From: Streptomyces lomondensis
GTDB taxonomy: Bacteria > Actinomycetota > Actinomycetes > Streptomycetales > Streptomycetaceae
Length of the DNA: 64,000 bases
Assembly: GCF_014651035.1 (NCBI RefSeq)
Contig: NZ_BMWC01000014.1
Location: forward strand, 91,306 to 155,305
Direction: 5' to 3'
The notes under the pieces were generated by a model. That model was not told the DNA's origin. It saw only the letters and a list, made by a program, of their open reading frames with translations, and ran no database searches. Each line of letters begins with the position of its first letter. Positions within the stretch are counted from its first letter, which is position 1. This document shows positions 63,069 to 64,000 of this stretch, in pieces. The position numbers were made by a program, and so were the translations under genes.

Positions 63069-63901
63069 TTAGACGGTGTCCTGTGTGGTGAGGCGGGCGA
63101 GTCGCTTGTAGCAGCACATGGCTGCGGCGAGGCCGAGAAAGGCCGGGTAGTTGCGGGGGTTGCGTTCGTAGCGGGGGCTGAGTCTTCGGTAGCCGGACAG
63201 CCAGGACATGGTCTGCTCGACGACCCAGCGGGGGCGTCCTGATCGTTCGCTGGACTTGGTCCCTTTGCGGGCGATGCGCACTCCGATCCGCTTCCACCGC
63301 AGCCATCTGCGCAGGTCGGCCCGGTCGTTGGCTTTGTCAGCGTGCAGGGGCTGAGGCTTGAAGTGCCGGCCGCGGTAGGGGTCGTGTCTCGTTTGGTGAC
63401 CCTCGATCATGGGCTTCAGCCCTTCGCTGTCGTGGATGTCGCCGGCCGAGATACCGACGAGAAGGGGCAGTCTGTTCGCGTCCGACAGGACGTGCATCGT
63501 GGAACCCGGCCTGCCCCGGTCCACGGGACTCGGGCCTGTGTGTTCGCCCCCTTTTTTTTAGCCCTGACGTGCGCGGTGTCGAGGACGACGCGGGTGACGT
63601 CGATGAGGCCGGCGTCGTCGAGACGGTGCAGCACGGCCTCGTGGAGGCGGCCCCAGACGCCGGCTCCCGACCAGATCAGAAATCGGCGGTGAGCCGTCGA
63701 CTTCGATATGCCGAAGCACGGTGGACGTTGGCGCCATGCGCAGCCGCTGACCAGGACGTAGATGATGGCCGCGAACAGCGTCTCATCAGGGGTGTTCGAT
63801 GTTCCGCCGCCCTGTGGCCGTGCTCGTTGCTCTGGGGTCAGCGGCCTCGCGATACCCCACAAGCCGTCCGGCACGATCCAACTCCACGTTCCCCGCCCCA
63901 A
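63069..63901 (-). CDS. IS5-family transposase, two frames joined by a -1 frameshift
   Basis: The first frame (63901 to about 63552) encodes the N-terminus: WSWIVPDGLWGIARPLTPEQ, TPDETLFAAIIYVLVSGCAWRQRPPCFGISKSTAHRRFLIWS and VVLDTAHVRAKK with the first catalytic Asp. At A8 followed by G (63552-63559, read on the minus strand) a -1 slip gives GGEHTGPSPVDRGRPGSTMHVLSDANRLPLLVGISAGDIHDSEGL, HADKANDRADLRRWL (second Asp) and VVEQTMSWLSGYRRLSPRYER (Glu), ending at 63069. The full DDE triad is kept. Programmed frameshifting on such A-runs is established for IS5/IS427 elements. Confidence 0.88.
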
Positions 63902-63939
63902 GCCGGGTCAACGTCCGCCTCACCACATAGGACACGGTC
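63072..63939. mobile_element. IS5-family (IS427-like) insertion sequence, apparently complete
   Basis: 868 bp. Terminal inverted repeats of 24 bp, 63072-63095 (GACGGTGTCCTGTGTGGTGA...) and 63916-63939, match at 22 of 24 positions. The flanks are TTA on the left and TAA on the right, consistent with a short TA-type target duplication. It contains one transposase in two frames joined at an A8 run. Confidence 0.85.
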
Positions 63940-63942
63940 TAA

Positions 63943-64000
63943 GACGGTGTCTTGATTGGCGGTAGCTCGTTGACCGTCGTATGGGGATAGTTGAGCGGCT
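63943..64000. mobile_element. Probable left end of another insertion sequence (cut by window edge)
   Basis: Two bases after TAA following the IS5-type element, GACGGTGTCTTGATTGGCGG begins. It shares the GACGGTGTC start with the IS's own terminus but then differs. The simplest reading is that the IS5-type element lies in or beside the end of a related IS. Confidence 0.4.

Overview
The window looks like a chromosomal segment of a Streptomyces or very close relative, probably from an arm region. G+C is very high with strong G/C preference at third codon positions. GTG and TTG starts are common, and Shine-Dalgarno sites are GGAGG-like. The gene families are typical of the genus: a LAxTG wall protein, GAF-ANTAR and SpoIIE regulators, DUF5949, Rv1733c-like and DksA-like proteins, GH64, and F420 enzymes. 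The rare Leu codon TTA, read by the bldA tRNA in Streptomyces, occurs in frame in at least five genes. I see no rRNA or tRNA genes and no CRISPR array.

Region 1 (1-13 kb) holds the 3' end of a sortase substrate and convergent TauE-like and EamA-like permeases with an abnormal antisense overlap. It also has an ankyrin protein, a decayed SpoIIE-phosphatase copy beside a GAF-ANTAR regulator, a large intact GAF/PAS/SpoIIE phosphatase, a secreted protein, a CelD/GNAT-type acyltransferase, a HEAT-repeat protein and a lipoprotein. Region 2 (13-29 kb) is mostly single-gene units: a coupled SRPBCC/LLM pair, a DAG-kinase-like lipid kinase, a TIGR01777-type epimerase behind a perfect 16-bp palindrome, lipoproteins, phosphoglucomutase (pgm), DUF5949, a secreted trypsin-like protease, a NADAR protein, a second HEAT protein and a glycosyltransferase. 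Strong hairpins separate several of these.

Region 3 (29.0-41.1 kb) is the highlight: a compact hybrid PKS-NRPS locus. A two-part inverted repeat precedes an MFS exporter, then KS-AT-ACP, then aminotransferase-LLM monooxygenase-C-A-T-C. The three genes overlap at their start/stop codons and end at a strong terminator. The PKS has no reductive domains and the next protein opens with an aminotransferase and an oxygenase. The logic therefore fits a beta-amino, possibly alpha-hydroxy-beta-amino, acyl unit condensed to one amino acid. The last C domain has no thioesterase after it. The PKS carries an in-frame TTA codon.

Region 4 (41-50 kb) has a GH64 beta-1,3-glucanase whose second codon is TTA and whose promoter holds a LacI-type palindrome, then a membrane-anchored Mrr-type nuclease and an Rv1733c-like protein. 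Two DksA-like zinc-finger genes follow, divergent from a kinase/regulator/small membrane protein/fused SecDF operon that looks like an accessory secretion island. Region 5 (50-59 kb) carries a secreted EEP-fold phosphatase/nuclease, a solute-binding protein, a ketopantoate-reductase-like enzyme, a hydrolase, and a TetR gene divergent from an F420 oxidoreductase and an SDR lacking its catalytic Tyr. Small membrane genes follow, one of them frameshifted. Region 6 (59-64 kb) is a graveyard: pieces of a transposase, an orphan NRPS adenylation domain, a helicase-associated protein and an ISL3 transposase. After that come an intact methyltransferase and an apparently complete 868-bp IS5/IS427-type element that abuts what looks like the end of another IS.
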